From contig JAKBCB010000277.1 in the NCBI GenBank assembly GCA_021808185.1, positions 1 through 5,587 on the forward strand: a stretch of DNA of 5,587 nt. Direction: 5' to 3'. Positions 1-5,444 of the stretch are shown one piece after another. The notes under the pieces are model-generated. The model made no database searches and was not told the origin of the DNA. It saw only the letters and a program-made list of their open reading frames with translations. The position numbers were made by a program, and so were the translations under genes. This DNA is from Pseudomonadota bacterium (GTDB lineage Bacteria > Pseudomonadota > Alphaproteobacteria > Acetobacterales > Acetobacteraceae). Numbering within the stretch: the stretch's first letter is position 1; each line of letters opens with the position of its first letter.

Positions 1-740
1 ACCGCTATCCGGTGAAGGGCCTGACCGCCGAGGCCCTGGAAACCACCACGGTCGAACCCGGCCAGACCATCCCCTGGGACCGCGCCTTCGCGCTGGCCCA
101 GGGCGACGCGCCGTTCGATCCGGCAGCCCCCACATGGCTACAAAAAGCGCATTTCCTTTGCCTGATGGCCAATGCCCGCGCGGCGTTGCTGAAATCCAGC
201 TTCGACATCCATGACGGCACGCTGACCATCCTCGCCCCCGACGGGGCCACGATCAGCGCCAACGTGTTGAGCGAGGCCGGGCGGGGCGAGGTCGCCGCGT
301 GGCTCGCGGCGTTCCTGGGGCCGGAGGCGCGCGGCGTGCCACACTTCTATTATGTGCCCGGCCACTCGTTCAGCGACGTGAAGGCTAAGGTCATTAGCCT
401 TATCAACACCGCGAGCCTCGACGACCTGTCCCGGCGGGCCGGCGCCTTGCGGCACAAGCGCCGGTTCCGCGCCAATCTGTATTTCTCCGGTGCCCCCGCC
501 TGGACCGAGCTTGAGTGGGTCGGGCGCGAGATCCTGGCCGGCGGCGCGCGGCTGCGCGTGGTCAAGCGCATCCCACGCTGCAAGGCGACCGAGGTGAACC
601 CTGAGACGGCGGAGCGCGACGCCAATCCGGTCAAGGAATTGCGCGCCGCCTTCGGCCACCCCGATCTCGGCGTCTATGCCGAGGTGATCGAGGGCGGCAC
701 GCTCGCGGTCGGCGACGCGCTGGAACTGCTGCCGGGCTGA
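1..740 (+). CDS. MOSC domain protein (YcbX/mARC-like), 5' end cut by window edge
   Basis: The reading frame is open from the first base, and the first full codons give R-Y-P-V-K-G-L, the typical opening of the MOSC N-terminal beta-barrel domain. Only about ten residues are therefore likely missing, and the GTG at 12 is an internal valine rather than the start. The C-terminal half is the MOSC domain proper. It has a R-F-R-A-N-L-Y segment near codon 150 and the hallmark cysteine in I-P-R-C-K-A-T-E-V-N-P-E-T, near codon 190 counted from position 12. In this superfamily the cysteine ligates the molybdenum cofactor, and relatives such as YcbX and mARC reduce N-hydroxylated compounds. The exact substrate here cannot be told. 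No signal peptide or membrane segment is visible. The gene ends tail-to-tail with the transglutaminase gene, and its last 67 bp also code on the other strand. The family call is firm; the reaction is inferred. Confidence 0.9.
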   Translation, partial: RYPVKGLTAEALETTTVEPGQTIPWDRAFALAQGDAPFDPAAPTWLQKAHFLCLMANARAALLKSSFDIHDGTLTILAPDGATISANVLSEAGRGEVAAWLAAFLGPEARGVPHFYYVPGHSFSDVKAKVISLINTASLDDLSRRAGALRHKRRFRANLYFSGAPAWTELEWVGREILAGGARLRVVKRIPRCKATEVNPETAERDANPVKELRAAFGHPDLGVYAEVIEGGTLAVGDALELLPG

Positions 741-1639
741 TCGGCTGCCGGCTCCGGCGGAGTGCCAACCGTGACCGCGACATCGACGCTCAGGCCGATG
801 ACATCGTGCTCGCCGCCGATGAAGCCGCCGGCCACCGGCACCGCCTGTTCCGGCGCGCGGGCGGAACAGACGCGGATCAGGTTGCGCCCGGCGAGCAGCC
901 CGTTGGTGGGGTCGAACTCCACCCAGCCGGCGCCGGGCAGATACACGGCGCACCACGCATGCGTGGCCCCCCCGCCGATGGCAGCCGGCCCCGCCGCGTC
1001 GTCGTACACATAGCCGCTGACGAAGCGCGCGGCGAAGCCGAGCGCCCGCACCGCCTCCATCATCAGCAGGGCGAAATCCCGGCACGCCCCCCGCCGCGTG
1101 GCCAGCGTCACGGCGGGCGGGTTGGTGCCCTCCGCCTCGCGCGCGGCATAGGTGAAATCGGCCTTGATCGCCTGGGTGATAGCCACCAGCAGGTCCATGG
1201 TGCGCGCCGGCCCGCTATCGGGCAGGAAGCGGCGCACCCAGGTGTCCACGGCGCGGCCCGGATCGGGGTGCTGGCGCTCCATCAGCCGCGCGAGATCGGG
1301 AAATTCCTCGGCGCTGTAGCCGAACGGGTAGGTCTCGGCCCCCGGCTCCAGCGTCTCGCGCGGGGTGGCGACGCCGGAGGGGAAATGATCGAGATCGAGC
1401 GTGGAGACGATCTCCAGCGTGTCGCTCTCCACGCCTTCCCAATCGAGGTAGCACACCGAGTTGCTGAACACGTCGTGTGCCCAGCGCGTCGCGGTCGCCG
1501 CCGGCGCGATGCGCCATCTCGTGCCGATCACGCGCAGATCATGGCTGTCGCGCGGGCGCAGCATGACCCGGTGCGTGGTGAAGCGCACCGGCCGCGCATA
1601 GCGGTAGGTCGTGGCGTGAACGATGCGGACCTGGGTCAT
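674..1639 (-). CDS. Transglutaminase-like cysteine protease family protein
   Basis: A 321-residue protein. Residues 1-85 match the beta-rich bacterial transglutaminase N-terminal region (opening T-Q-V-R-I-V-H-A-T-T-Y-R-Y, later V-M-L-R-P-R). A transglutaminase/protease core follows at about 150-250. The triad is complete: Cys186 in R-R-G-A-C-R-D-F-A, His227 in G-A-T-H-A-W-C and Asp243 in W-V-E-F-D-P-T-N-G. Such bacterial proteins are thought to be proteases or amide-bond enzymes, and their substrates are mostly unknown. No signal peptide is evident, so it is probably cytoplasmic. The ATG at 1639 is chosen because family similarity begins there; the frame is open further upstream only as a shadow of COQ9. 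No good Shine-Dalgarno precedes it, so translation may depend on coupling to COQ9, which stops 23 bp upstream. The last ~30 residues are a Ser/Pro/Ala-rich tail, mostly lying over the end of the MOSC gene and probably lineage-specific. Confidence 0.9.
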   Translation of the reverse strand: MTQVRIVHATTYRYARPVRFTTHRVMLRPRDSHDLRVIGTRWRIAPAATATRWAHDVFSNSVCYLDWEGVESDTLEIVSTLDLDHFPSGVATPRETLEPGAETYPFGYSAEEFPDLARLMERQHPDPGRAVDTWVRRFLPDSGPARTMDLLVAITQAIKADFTYAAREAEGTNPPAVTLATRRGACRDFALLMMEAVRALGFAARFVSGYVYDDAAGPAAIGGGATHAWCAVYLPGAGWVEFDPTNGLLAGRNLIRVCSARAPEQAVPVAGGFIGGEHDVIGLSVDVAVTVGTPPEPAADQPGSSSSASPTASVPPSITSA

Positions 1640-1662
1640 GCTGGCGGGCGGCGTGCCCCGGC

Positions 1663-2286
1663 TCAGGCGGGGCGGCGCAGCAGGGAGACGCGGGTGAACG
1701 CGCCTTCGACGCGCCGCGCCAGCTTGCCGAACCGCGCATGTCCGGCCAACCGCCGGTCGAGGAAGGCGAGCGTCGGGGCATCGTCCTCGCTTGCGTCGCG
1801 CAGCCAGAACAGCAGGGTGGCCGTGTAGATGCCGGCCAGCGTCGCGCGCTTGGTGTACCAGTTGAAATCTGCCGAGGTATCGCCCGCGAGGTGCCAGATG
1901 GTGTCCACCGTCCGCGCAAGTGTCCGTGCCGCCACCGCGGCGTTGCGCGGCAGCGCGAGGATCGCCACCGCCCGCCGCACCGCGGCCTTGTCCGCCCGCG
2001 CCTCGGCGAAGCGCCGCGCGACCAGTGCCCGCACCTTCACGCCGAGGCGAAGACCGACAAGCTCTCCGGCAGCTTCCTCCAACCGCCGATCGGCGCGGTC
2101 GAGGTAGGCTTCCACCATCTCCACCGCGCCGCCGGGGAACAGCAATTCGGCATCGCGCGGGTCGGCGCCGATGTCGGTCAGCGCCGCGCGCAGCGCGGCG
2201 AAGGTCCAGCCCTGCGCCGGCACGCGCGGCAGCAGCGCCACGAGTGCCGCATCCCGCTCCGGCGAGCGTTCCGGCGGCGCGATCAT
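1663..2286 (-). CDS. COQ9 family protein, ubiquinone biosynthesis accessory factor
   Basis: A 207-residue protein of the COQ9 family, whose bacterial members were named 'rpsU-divergently transcribed protein'. The N-terminal third, around G-W-T-F-A-A-L-R (26-33), resembles the TetR-like helical fold known for COQ9. The family signature follows at about 128-162: D-T-I-W-H-L-A-G-D, then D-F-N-W-Y-T-K-R-A-T-L and I-Y-T-A-T-L-L-F-W-L. In mitochondria COQ9 binds lipids and helps the hydroxylase COQ7 act on membrane-bound quinone intermediates. A similar role at the inner membrane is inferred here. It is not a DNA-binding regulator despite the fold. The ATG overlaps the def stop as ATGA, and a GGAG lies 8 nt upstream inside def (2295-2298), so translation is probably coupled to def. 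Length is usual for the alphaproteobacterial form. No frameshift or missing signature residue is visible. Confidence 0.92.
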   Translation of the reverse strand: MIAPPERSPERDAALVALLPRVPAQGWTFAALRAALTDIGADPRDAELLFPGGAVEMVEAYLDRADRRLEEAAGELVGLRLGVKVRALVARRFAEARADKAAVRRAVAILALPRNAAVAARTLARTVDTIWHLAGDTSADFNWYTKRATLAGIYTATLLFWLRDASEDDAPTLAFLDRRLAGHARFGKLARRVEGAFTRVSLLRRPA

Positions 2287-2846
2287 GCCGCTTTCTCCGC
2301 CGCCCGGGCGAGAGCATGGGCCTGGGCCACCCGGTCGAGTTCCTCATTGAAGCCGAACAGCGAGAAATCGGTCATGCGCATTGGATACAGGATTCCGTCC
2401 AGATGGTCGTATTCATGTTGCACCACGCGGGCATGGAAGCCGCCCACCTCACGCGCCACCGGCTGCCCGTCCTGATCCAGGCCCGTGTAGCGCACCCGCG
2501 CGGGGCGGCGGATCGCCGCGCGCATACCTGGGATGGACAGGCAGCCCTCCCAGCTCATCGCCGTCTCATCGCCGAGCGGCTCGACCACCGGATTGATCAG
2601 CGTCGTGACACCCATCGGCACGTCGTCGGCCTCGCCGCTCGCGCGATGGGCAGGAACCCGGAAAACGAACAGCCGCAGCGGCACATGCACCTGCGGCGCC
2701 GCGAGTCCGGCGCCGCCGGCGTCCTCCATGGTCTCGACCATGTCCGCGATCAGCCGGCTGATGTCCGGCGCGGTCGGATCGGGCACCGGATCGGCGCGCC
2801 GCAGCAGAACCGGGTGGCCCATGCGGGCGATCTTCAGGATGGCCAT
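2283..2846 (-). CDS. def: Peptide deformylase
   Basis: A 187-residue metal-dependent hydrolase that removes the formyl group from the N-terminal formyl-methionine of new proteins at the ribosome. All three family motifs are intact: motif 1 G-A-G-L-A-A-P-Q (45-52), motif 2 E-G-C-L-S (100-104) and motif 3 Q-H-E-Y-D-H-L (143-149). The metal ligands are Cys102, His144 and His148, and the catalytic acid is Glu145. The chosen ATG gives M-A-I-L-K-I-A-R-M-G-H-P-V-L, the normal deformylase opening. A GGAG at 2856-2859 sits 9 nt before it. An ATG 33 bp further upstream would add eleven atypical residues across that Shine-Dalgarno. No fmt (formyltransferase) gene is adjacent, the usual partner, so this may be a second def paralogue; the window cannot show this. 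It leads the apparent operon def-COQ9-transglutaminase. I found no convincing promoter for it in the divergent spacer. Confidence 0.95.
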   Translation of the reverse strand: MAILKIARMGHPVLLRRADPVPDPTAPDISRLIADMVETMEDAGGAGLAAPQVHVPLRLFVFRVPAHRASGEADDVPMGVTTLINPVVEPLGDETAMSWEGCLSIPGMRAAIRRPARVRYTGLDQDGQPVAREVGGFHARVVQHEYDHLDGILYPMRMTDFSLFGFNEELDRVAQAHALARAAEKAA

Positions 2847-2902
2847 GCAGGCTTGCTCCAGGGTCGGGCGTGGTGCCAACAGAATGGGGTGTGCAAAAGC
2901 CT

Positions 2903-2931
2903 TTGGCGAGGCCGCATCCCCATGCTATAGC
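2903..2931 (+). promoter_or_regulatory. Probable rpsU promoter (extended -10)
   Basis: A TTGGCG at 2903-2908 is separated by 17 nt from TATAGC at 2926-2931. The latter is preceded by TG one base away (2923-2924), an extended -10. Spacing and both hexamers fit a housekeeping sigma-70 promoter. Transcription would begin near 2937, leaving a leader of roughly 85 nt before the rpsU GTG. GCTATAGC is palindromic, but no -35-like sequence is found for the other direction, so it is called for rpsU only. Confidence 0.6.
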
Positions 2932-2945
2932 GCCCGCCTCCCGTC

Positions 2946-2993
2946 GCAGGCCCCCTGCCTCGGGATCTTTGTGCGCATCCCGATGGTCGGGAC
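2946..2993 (+). promoter_or_regulatory. Structured rpsU leader with competing hairpins
   Basis: Three inverted repeats lie in the untranslated leader. The first is GCAGG-ccc-CCTGC at 2946-2958. The second pairs TCGGGAT (2960-2966) with ATCCCGA (2977-2983) over a 10-nt loop. The third pairs TCCCGA (2978-2983) with TCGGGA (2987-2992) over a 3-nt loop. The second and third share the same strand and cannot form together. The pairings are read directly from sequence; any regulatory role, such as feedback by S21 or an effect on ribosome binding, is inference. No clear pairing hides the Shine-Dalgarno at 3006-3010. Confidence 0.4.
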
Positions 2994-3005
2994 GCGTTCC
3001 ATGAG

Positions 3006-3010
3006 AGGAG
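3006..3010 (+). promoter_or_regulatory. Ribosome binding site of rpsU that decides its start
   Basis: AGGAG lies 11 nt upstream of the GTG at 3022, a slightly long but workable spacing. An in-frame ATG at 3001 precedes this site and would read through it, adding seven residues (M-R-G-A-G-G-Q) before the conserved start of S21. The position of AGGAG therefore favours the GTG. Confidence 0.7.
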
Positions 3011-3021
3011 CAGGCGGCCAA

Positions 3022-3225
3022 GTGCAAGTTCTCGTTCGTGACAACAACGTTGACCAGGCGCTGAAGGCGCTCAAGAAGAAGATGCAGCGCGAAGGCGTCT
3101 TCCGCGAGATGAAGCTGCGCCGCCACTACGAAAAGCCCTCCGAGCGCCGCGCCCGCGAAGCCGCCGAGGCCGTCCGCCGCGCCCGCAAGATGGAGCGCAA
3201 GCGCCTGGAGCGCGAAGGGTTCTGA
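3022..3225 (+). CDS. rpsU: 30S ribosomal protein S21 (bS21)
   Basis: A 67-residue, very basic protein of the small ribosomal subunit. It sits on the platform near the 3' end of 16S rRNA and aids initiation. The product starts M-Q-V-L-V-R-D-N-N-V and continues with A-L-K-K-K-M-Q-R-E-G and K-L-R-R-H-Y-E-K-P-S. It ends in an Arg/Lys/Ala/Glu-rich helix typical of alphaproteobacterial S21. The length is normal for the group. The GTG start is chosen because conserved S21 sequence begins exactly there and AGGAG lies just upstream; the in-frame ATG at 3001 is less likely. It stands alone rather than with dnaG and rpoD as in Escherichia coli. It is divergent from the def/COQ9 block and convergent with the amidase. 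A strong stem-loop begins 8 nt after its stop codon. Confidence 0.96.
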   Translation: MQVLVRDNNVDQALKALKKKMQREGVFREMKLRRHYEKPSERRAREAAEAVRRARKMERKRLEREGF

Positions 3226-3233
3226 GTTTACTT

Positions 3234-3252
3234 CGGCCCTGTTTCAGGGCCG
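3234..3252 (+). terminator. Stem-loop after rpsU, probable terminator
   Basis: CGGCCCTG at 3234-3241 pairs perfectly with CAGGGCCG at 3245-3252 around a TTT loop, 8 nt after the rpsU stop. The stem is strong, but GC-rich sequence rather than a T run follows. It is therefore not a textbook intrinsic terminator; it may stall polymerase or protect the mRNA 3' end. Confidence 0.5.
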
Positions 3253-3268
3253 GCGGCGTCCGCAAAGA

Positions 3269-3285
3269 CCAGGGCTCTGCCCTGG
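3269..3285 (-). terminator. Possible terminator for the amidase transcript
   Basis: CCAGGG and CCCTGG form a 6-bp stem with a 5-nt loop. Read on the - strand, the direction of amidase transcription, the stem is followed by TCTTTG, the only T-rich tail beside any hairpin in this spacer. It is the fourth stem-loop met after the amidase stop. The T run is short, so confidence is moderate. Confidence 0.4.
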
Positions 3286-3379
3286 ACCCGCGAAGGGGCT
3301 AGGCCCCTTCGATCCCGTTCCATCAGTCCGGGGTTCCAAGGGCTTGGCCCTTGGCGGGGTCGAGGGGCAGTGCCCCTCG
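3269..3379. repeat. Cluster of GC-rich palindromes between convergent genes
   Basis: Four perfect stem-loops follow one another: CCAGGG/CCCTGG (3269-3285), CGAAGGGGC/GCCCCTTCG (3291-3311), CCAAGGGC/GCCCTTGG (3336-3354) and CGAGGGGC/GCCCCTCG (3361-3379). The last three have 3-nt loops. With the stem at 3234-3252 they nearly fill the 156-bp spacer. The arms are variants of one theme (AGGGGC or AAGGGC facing its complement), and the last two are each preceded by GGGGTT or GGGGTC. This suggests one repeated palindromic unit. The outermost stem ends 2 bp from the amidase stop codon. Role as terminator, mRNA stabiliser or REP-like repeat is inferred. Confidence 0.7.
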
Positions 3380-3381
3380 CC

Positions 3382-4776
3382 TTACTCGAACTCGGGCATC
3401 GCGAACGGCTGCGCCACCTCCAGCGTGCGGGCGGCGCGCAGCACGATGTCGTCGCGATACATCGGCCCCGCCAGTTGCACCGCGCGCGGCAGCCCATTGG
3501 CCGAGAACCCCATCGGTACGCTGATCGCCGGTTGCCGCGTCAGGTTGAACGCGAACGTCCACGGCGCCCAGTTGGTCCACAGCGCCTGCATCGGGTCGCC
3601 GATCGGCGCCTCGGCCAGCGGCGCCAGCGCCGGCACGGTGGGGCACAGCACCAGATCGTATTTCTGATGGAACCGCGCCATGGCGTGCGCGGCGGCGACT
3701 CGCATCGCCTCGCCATCCAGGTATTCGATCGCCGATAGCCCGCCCGCGGCCTTCGCCACCTCGAGCAGCCCCGGGTCGAGCATGTGCCGCCGCGTCTCCG
3801 GGAAGCCATGCACCAGCCGCGCCAGCGCCACGCCCCAGATGCGGCCGAAAATGCTGCGCGTGTCCGGCAGGTCGGCATCCGCTTCCTCGACCTCGGCGCC
3901 GGCCTCCATCAGCAGGCGGGCCGCCTGTTCGACGGCGGCGATACCCTCCCAATCCACCGGCGCGTCGAAGCCCGGGCGGCGCAGCACGGCCACGCGCATT
4001 TCGGCCACGCCATCCTCGATGCCATCCCGCCAATCGCGCTTGTCATCCGGCAGCGAGTACGGGTCGCGCAGGTCGTGGCGCGCCATCGCGTTCAGCATCA
4101 GCGCGGCATCGCGCACCGTGCGCGTCATCGGCCCCGCGACCGCCACGGCCGAGAACGCGCCGAGCGGCCAGAGCGGCACCCGCCCGAAGGTCGGCTTCAA
4201 CCCGACCACACCGCACCACGCCGCCGGAATGCGGATCGAGCCGCCGGCGTCGGTGCCGATATGCAGCGGCCCGAAACCGGCCGCCGCCGCCGCGCCGGCG
4301 CCCGCCGACGATCCGCCCGGCGTGTGCAGCGGGTTCCACGGGTTGCGCGTGATGCCGTGCAGCGGGCAATCGCCGGGCGACTTCCAGCCGAATTCGGTGG
4401 TGGTGGTCTTGCCGAACGGGATCGCGCCCTCGGCCTTCAGCCCCACGACGCTCGGCGCGTCCTCCGCCACCGGCGCGGGGTCCGACAGGCGCGAGCCGCG
4501 CCGGGTCGGGTGGCCGGCGAGATCGAGCAGATCCTTCACCGTCACCGGCACGCCGTCGAGGATGCCGAGCGGCCGGCCCGCCCGCCACCGCGCCTCGCTC
4601 TCGCCGGCCGCCGCCAGCGCCTGCGGCGCCAGCACGGCAAAGGCGTTGAGCGAGGGATTGTGCCGCGCCACCCGCTCGGTGACGGCCTGCAACACCTCAA
4701 CGGGCGAGAGGCTGCGGCGGGCAAAGTGGCCGAGCATTTCCTCGGCGGTCATCAGGGCGGCATCGGTCGCGGACAT
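3382..4776 (-). CDS. Amidase-signature family hydrolase
   Basis: A 464-residue serine hydrolase of the amidase-signature family, which cleaves carboxamides to acid and ammonia or amine. The Ser-cisSer-Lys triad is intact: Lys81 in V-T-V-K-D-L-L, cis-Ser156 in P-G-G-S-S-A-G and nucleophile Ser180 in G-T-D-A-G-G-S-I-R. The spacings of 75 and 24 residues equal those of fatty acid amide hydrolase (142, 217, 241). The C-terminal half diverges from GatA as I know it, and no gatB or gatC is nearby, so a stand-alone amidase is preferred over a tRNA amidotransferase subunit. The substrate is unknown. No signal peptide is seen, so it is probably cytoplasmic. The ATG at 4776 is chosen because family sequence begins directly after it; only a weak GGGA precedes it. 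The longer open frame upstream to 5007 is a shadow of the next gene. It lies 74 bp after the coiled-coil gene, so co-transcription is possible. Confidence 0.93.
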   Translation of the reverse strand: MSATDAALMTAEEMLGHFARRSLSPVEVLQAVTERVARHNPSLNAFAVLAPQALAAAGESEARWRAGRPLGILDGVPVTVKDLLDLAGHPTRRGSRLSDPAPVAEDAPSVVGLKAEGAIPFGKTTTTEFGWKSPGDCPLHGITRNPWNPLHTPGGSSAGAGAAAAAGFGPLHIGTDAGGSIRIPAAWCGVVGLKPTFGRVPLWPLGAFSAVAVAGPMTRTVRDAALMLNAMARHDLRDPYSLPDDKRDWRDGIEDGVAEMRVAVLRRPGFDAPVDWEGIAAVEQAARLLMEAGAEVEEADADLPDTRSIFGRIWGVALARLVHGFPETRRHMLDPGLLEVAKAAGGLSAIEYLDGEAMRVAAAHAMARFHQKYDLVLCPTVPALAPLAEAPIGDPMQALWTNWAPWTFAFNLTRQPAISVPMGFSANGLPRAVQLAGPMYRDDIVLRAARTLEVAQPFAMPEFE

Positions 4777-4850
4777 GGCGGCATCCCAGGGTCGAATCGG
4801 ACTCCAGTGTGGAGAACCCGCCGCGCCGATGGAACCCCGGTTCACGCGCC

Positions 4851-5345
4851 TCAGGCGACCGCAAGTGTCGGTGCGGGCGGGTCTTTGGGCGGCGAGCCCG
4901 AGGCATCGAACAGATTGTTGTAGTCGGTGACCAACCGCGCCGCGACCTTCTTGACCTTCTTCAGCGCCTCGGCTTCGTCCTTCAGGTCTTTCATGTCGCC
5001 GGCGCACTTGGCGAGATCCTTGGACAGCGCGTCGGCCTCGTCCTCGAACTTGCCGAGGCCCGGCACCGTCGCCTTGACTTCCTTGTTCACGTCCGCGAGC
5101 CGTGCCTTCACCTGCTCGAGCTTGGTGAACATTTTCTGCCAGGTGGCATGGGCCGCTTTCAGCTCGGCCTTCAGCTCGTCGATGTGCGAAAATCCCTCTT
5201 CAAGGCCCTTTTTGATGGTGTCGTATTCCATCATCGTCTTGTTGATGCGGGTATCGAGCACTTTCGTGTCCTTGTCGTAGGCGGCGAGTTCCTTCTCCAG
5301 CGCCTCGCGGCCTTTCACGATGTCGTCCAGTGTCGGCTTGCCCAT
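4851..5345 (-). CDS. Hypothetical soluble coiled-coil protein
   Basis: I do not recognise a family. The 164-residue product is rich in Lys, Glu, Asp, Ala and Leu. Long stretches look helical and probably coiled-coil, roughly residues 10-92 and 101-145, with a break at V-P-G-L-G-K-F (94-100) that could be a hairpin turn. A short Pro/Ala tail (S-P-P-K-D-P-P-A-P) follows. There is one cysteine (114) and no signal peptide or membrane segment, so it is probably cytoplasmic. The ATG at 5345 is set by a strong GGGAGG at 5351-5356, 5 nt upstream; an in-frame start 27 bp earlier reads through that site and is unlikely. It lies between trmJ (99 bp upstream) and the amidase (74 bp downstream) on the same strand. 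Its heavy use of AAG lysine codons sets it apart from its alanine- and arginine-rich neighbours. The gene looks real: it has a strong ribosome site and coherent composition. Function is unknown. Confidence 0.8.
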   Translation of the reverse strand: MGKPTLDDIVKGREALEKELAAYDKDTKVLDTRINKTMMEYDTIKKGLEEGFSHIDELKAELKAAHATWQKMFTKLEQVKARLADVNKEVKATVPGLGKFEDEADALSKDLAKCAGDMKDLKDEAEALKKVKKVAARLVTDYNNLFDASGSPPKDPPAPTLAVA

Positions 5346-5350
5346 CTGAT

Positions 5351-5356
5351 CCTCCC
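5351..5356 (-). promoter_or_regulatory. Strong ribosome binding site of the coiled-coil gene
   Basis: GGGAGG on the - strand sits 5 nt before the ATG at 5345. It is the best Shine-Dalgarno in the window and rules in this start over the in-frame codon at 5372. Confidence 0.75.
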
Positions 5357-5416
5357 GTTGCTCCGGCGGCACTGGGCCGCGACCGGGGGAGATTGGCGCG
5401 GACGCGGGGCACGGTT

Positions 5417-5432
5417 TGTGACGCCGGTCACG
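5417..5432. promoter_or_regulatory. CRP/FNR-type dyad, candidate operator
   Basis: The + strand reads TGTGA-CGCCGG-TCACG, matching nine of the ten fixed bases of the CRP consensus TGTGA-N6-TCACA. Its centre is about 79 bp upstream of the coiled-coil ATG and 20 bp beyond the trmJ stop. The GTGAC/GTCAC arms could also form a small RNA hairpin at the end of trmJ, but no T run follows. No clear promoter hexamers are seen nearby, so operator function is only a candidate. Confidence 0.3.
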
Positions 5433-5444
5433 CGGCGCGAAAAC

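Noticed and set aside
747..758. GCCGG-ct-CCGGC palindrome just after the MOSC stop
   Set aside because: A 2-nt loop and no T run. Such short palindromes are common by chance in GC-rich DNA, and the site lies inside the transglutaminase coding region.
138..1085. 315-codon - strand open frame across the MOSC and transglutaminase 3' ends
   Set aside because: It is Arg/Gly/Ala-rich shadow sequence crossing two recognisable genes.
674..2347. A 557-codon open frame on the - strand that would fuse extra sequence to the transglutaminase
   Set aside because: The part above 1639 is an alternate frame of COQ9 and def with Arg/Ala/Gly-rich translation. Family similarity begins at the ATG at 1639.
2847..2879. 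Eleven-residue N-terminal extension of deformylase
   Set aside because: It runs across the GGAG that serves the ATG at 2846, and deformylases typically begin with the segment starting there.
4802..4814. CTCCA-gtg-TGGAG inverted repeat between the coiled-coil and amidase genes
   Set aside because: Only 5-bp arms and no T run on either strand, so it cannot be supported as a terminator or operator.
3680..4930. Long + strand open frames opposite the amidase (up to 416 codons)
   Set aside because: They are antisense shadows caused by high GC at third codon positions. The translations are low-complexity and the opposite strand has an intact enzyme.
4777..5007. N-terminal extension of the amidase by 77 codons
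   Set aside because: It overlaps the coiled-coil gene in another frame, and its translation has no family character. Amidase sequence begins at 4776.
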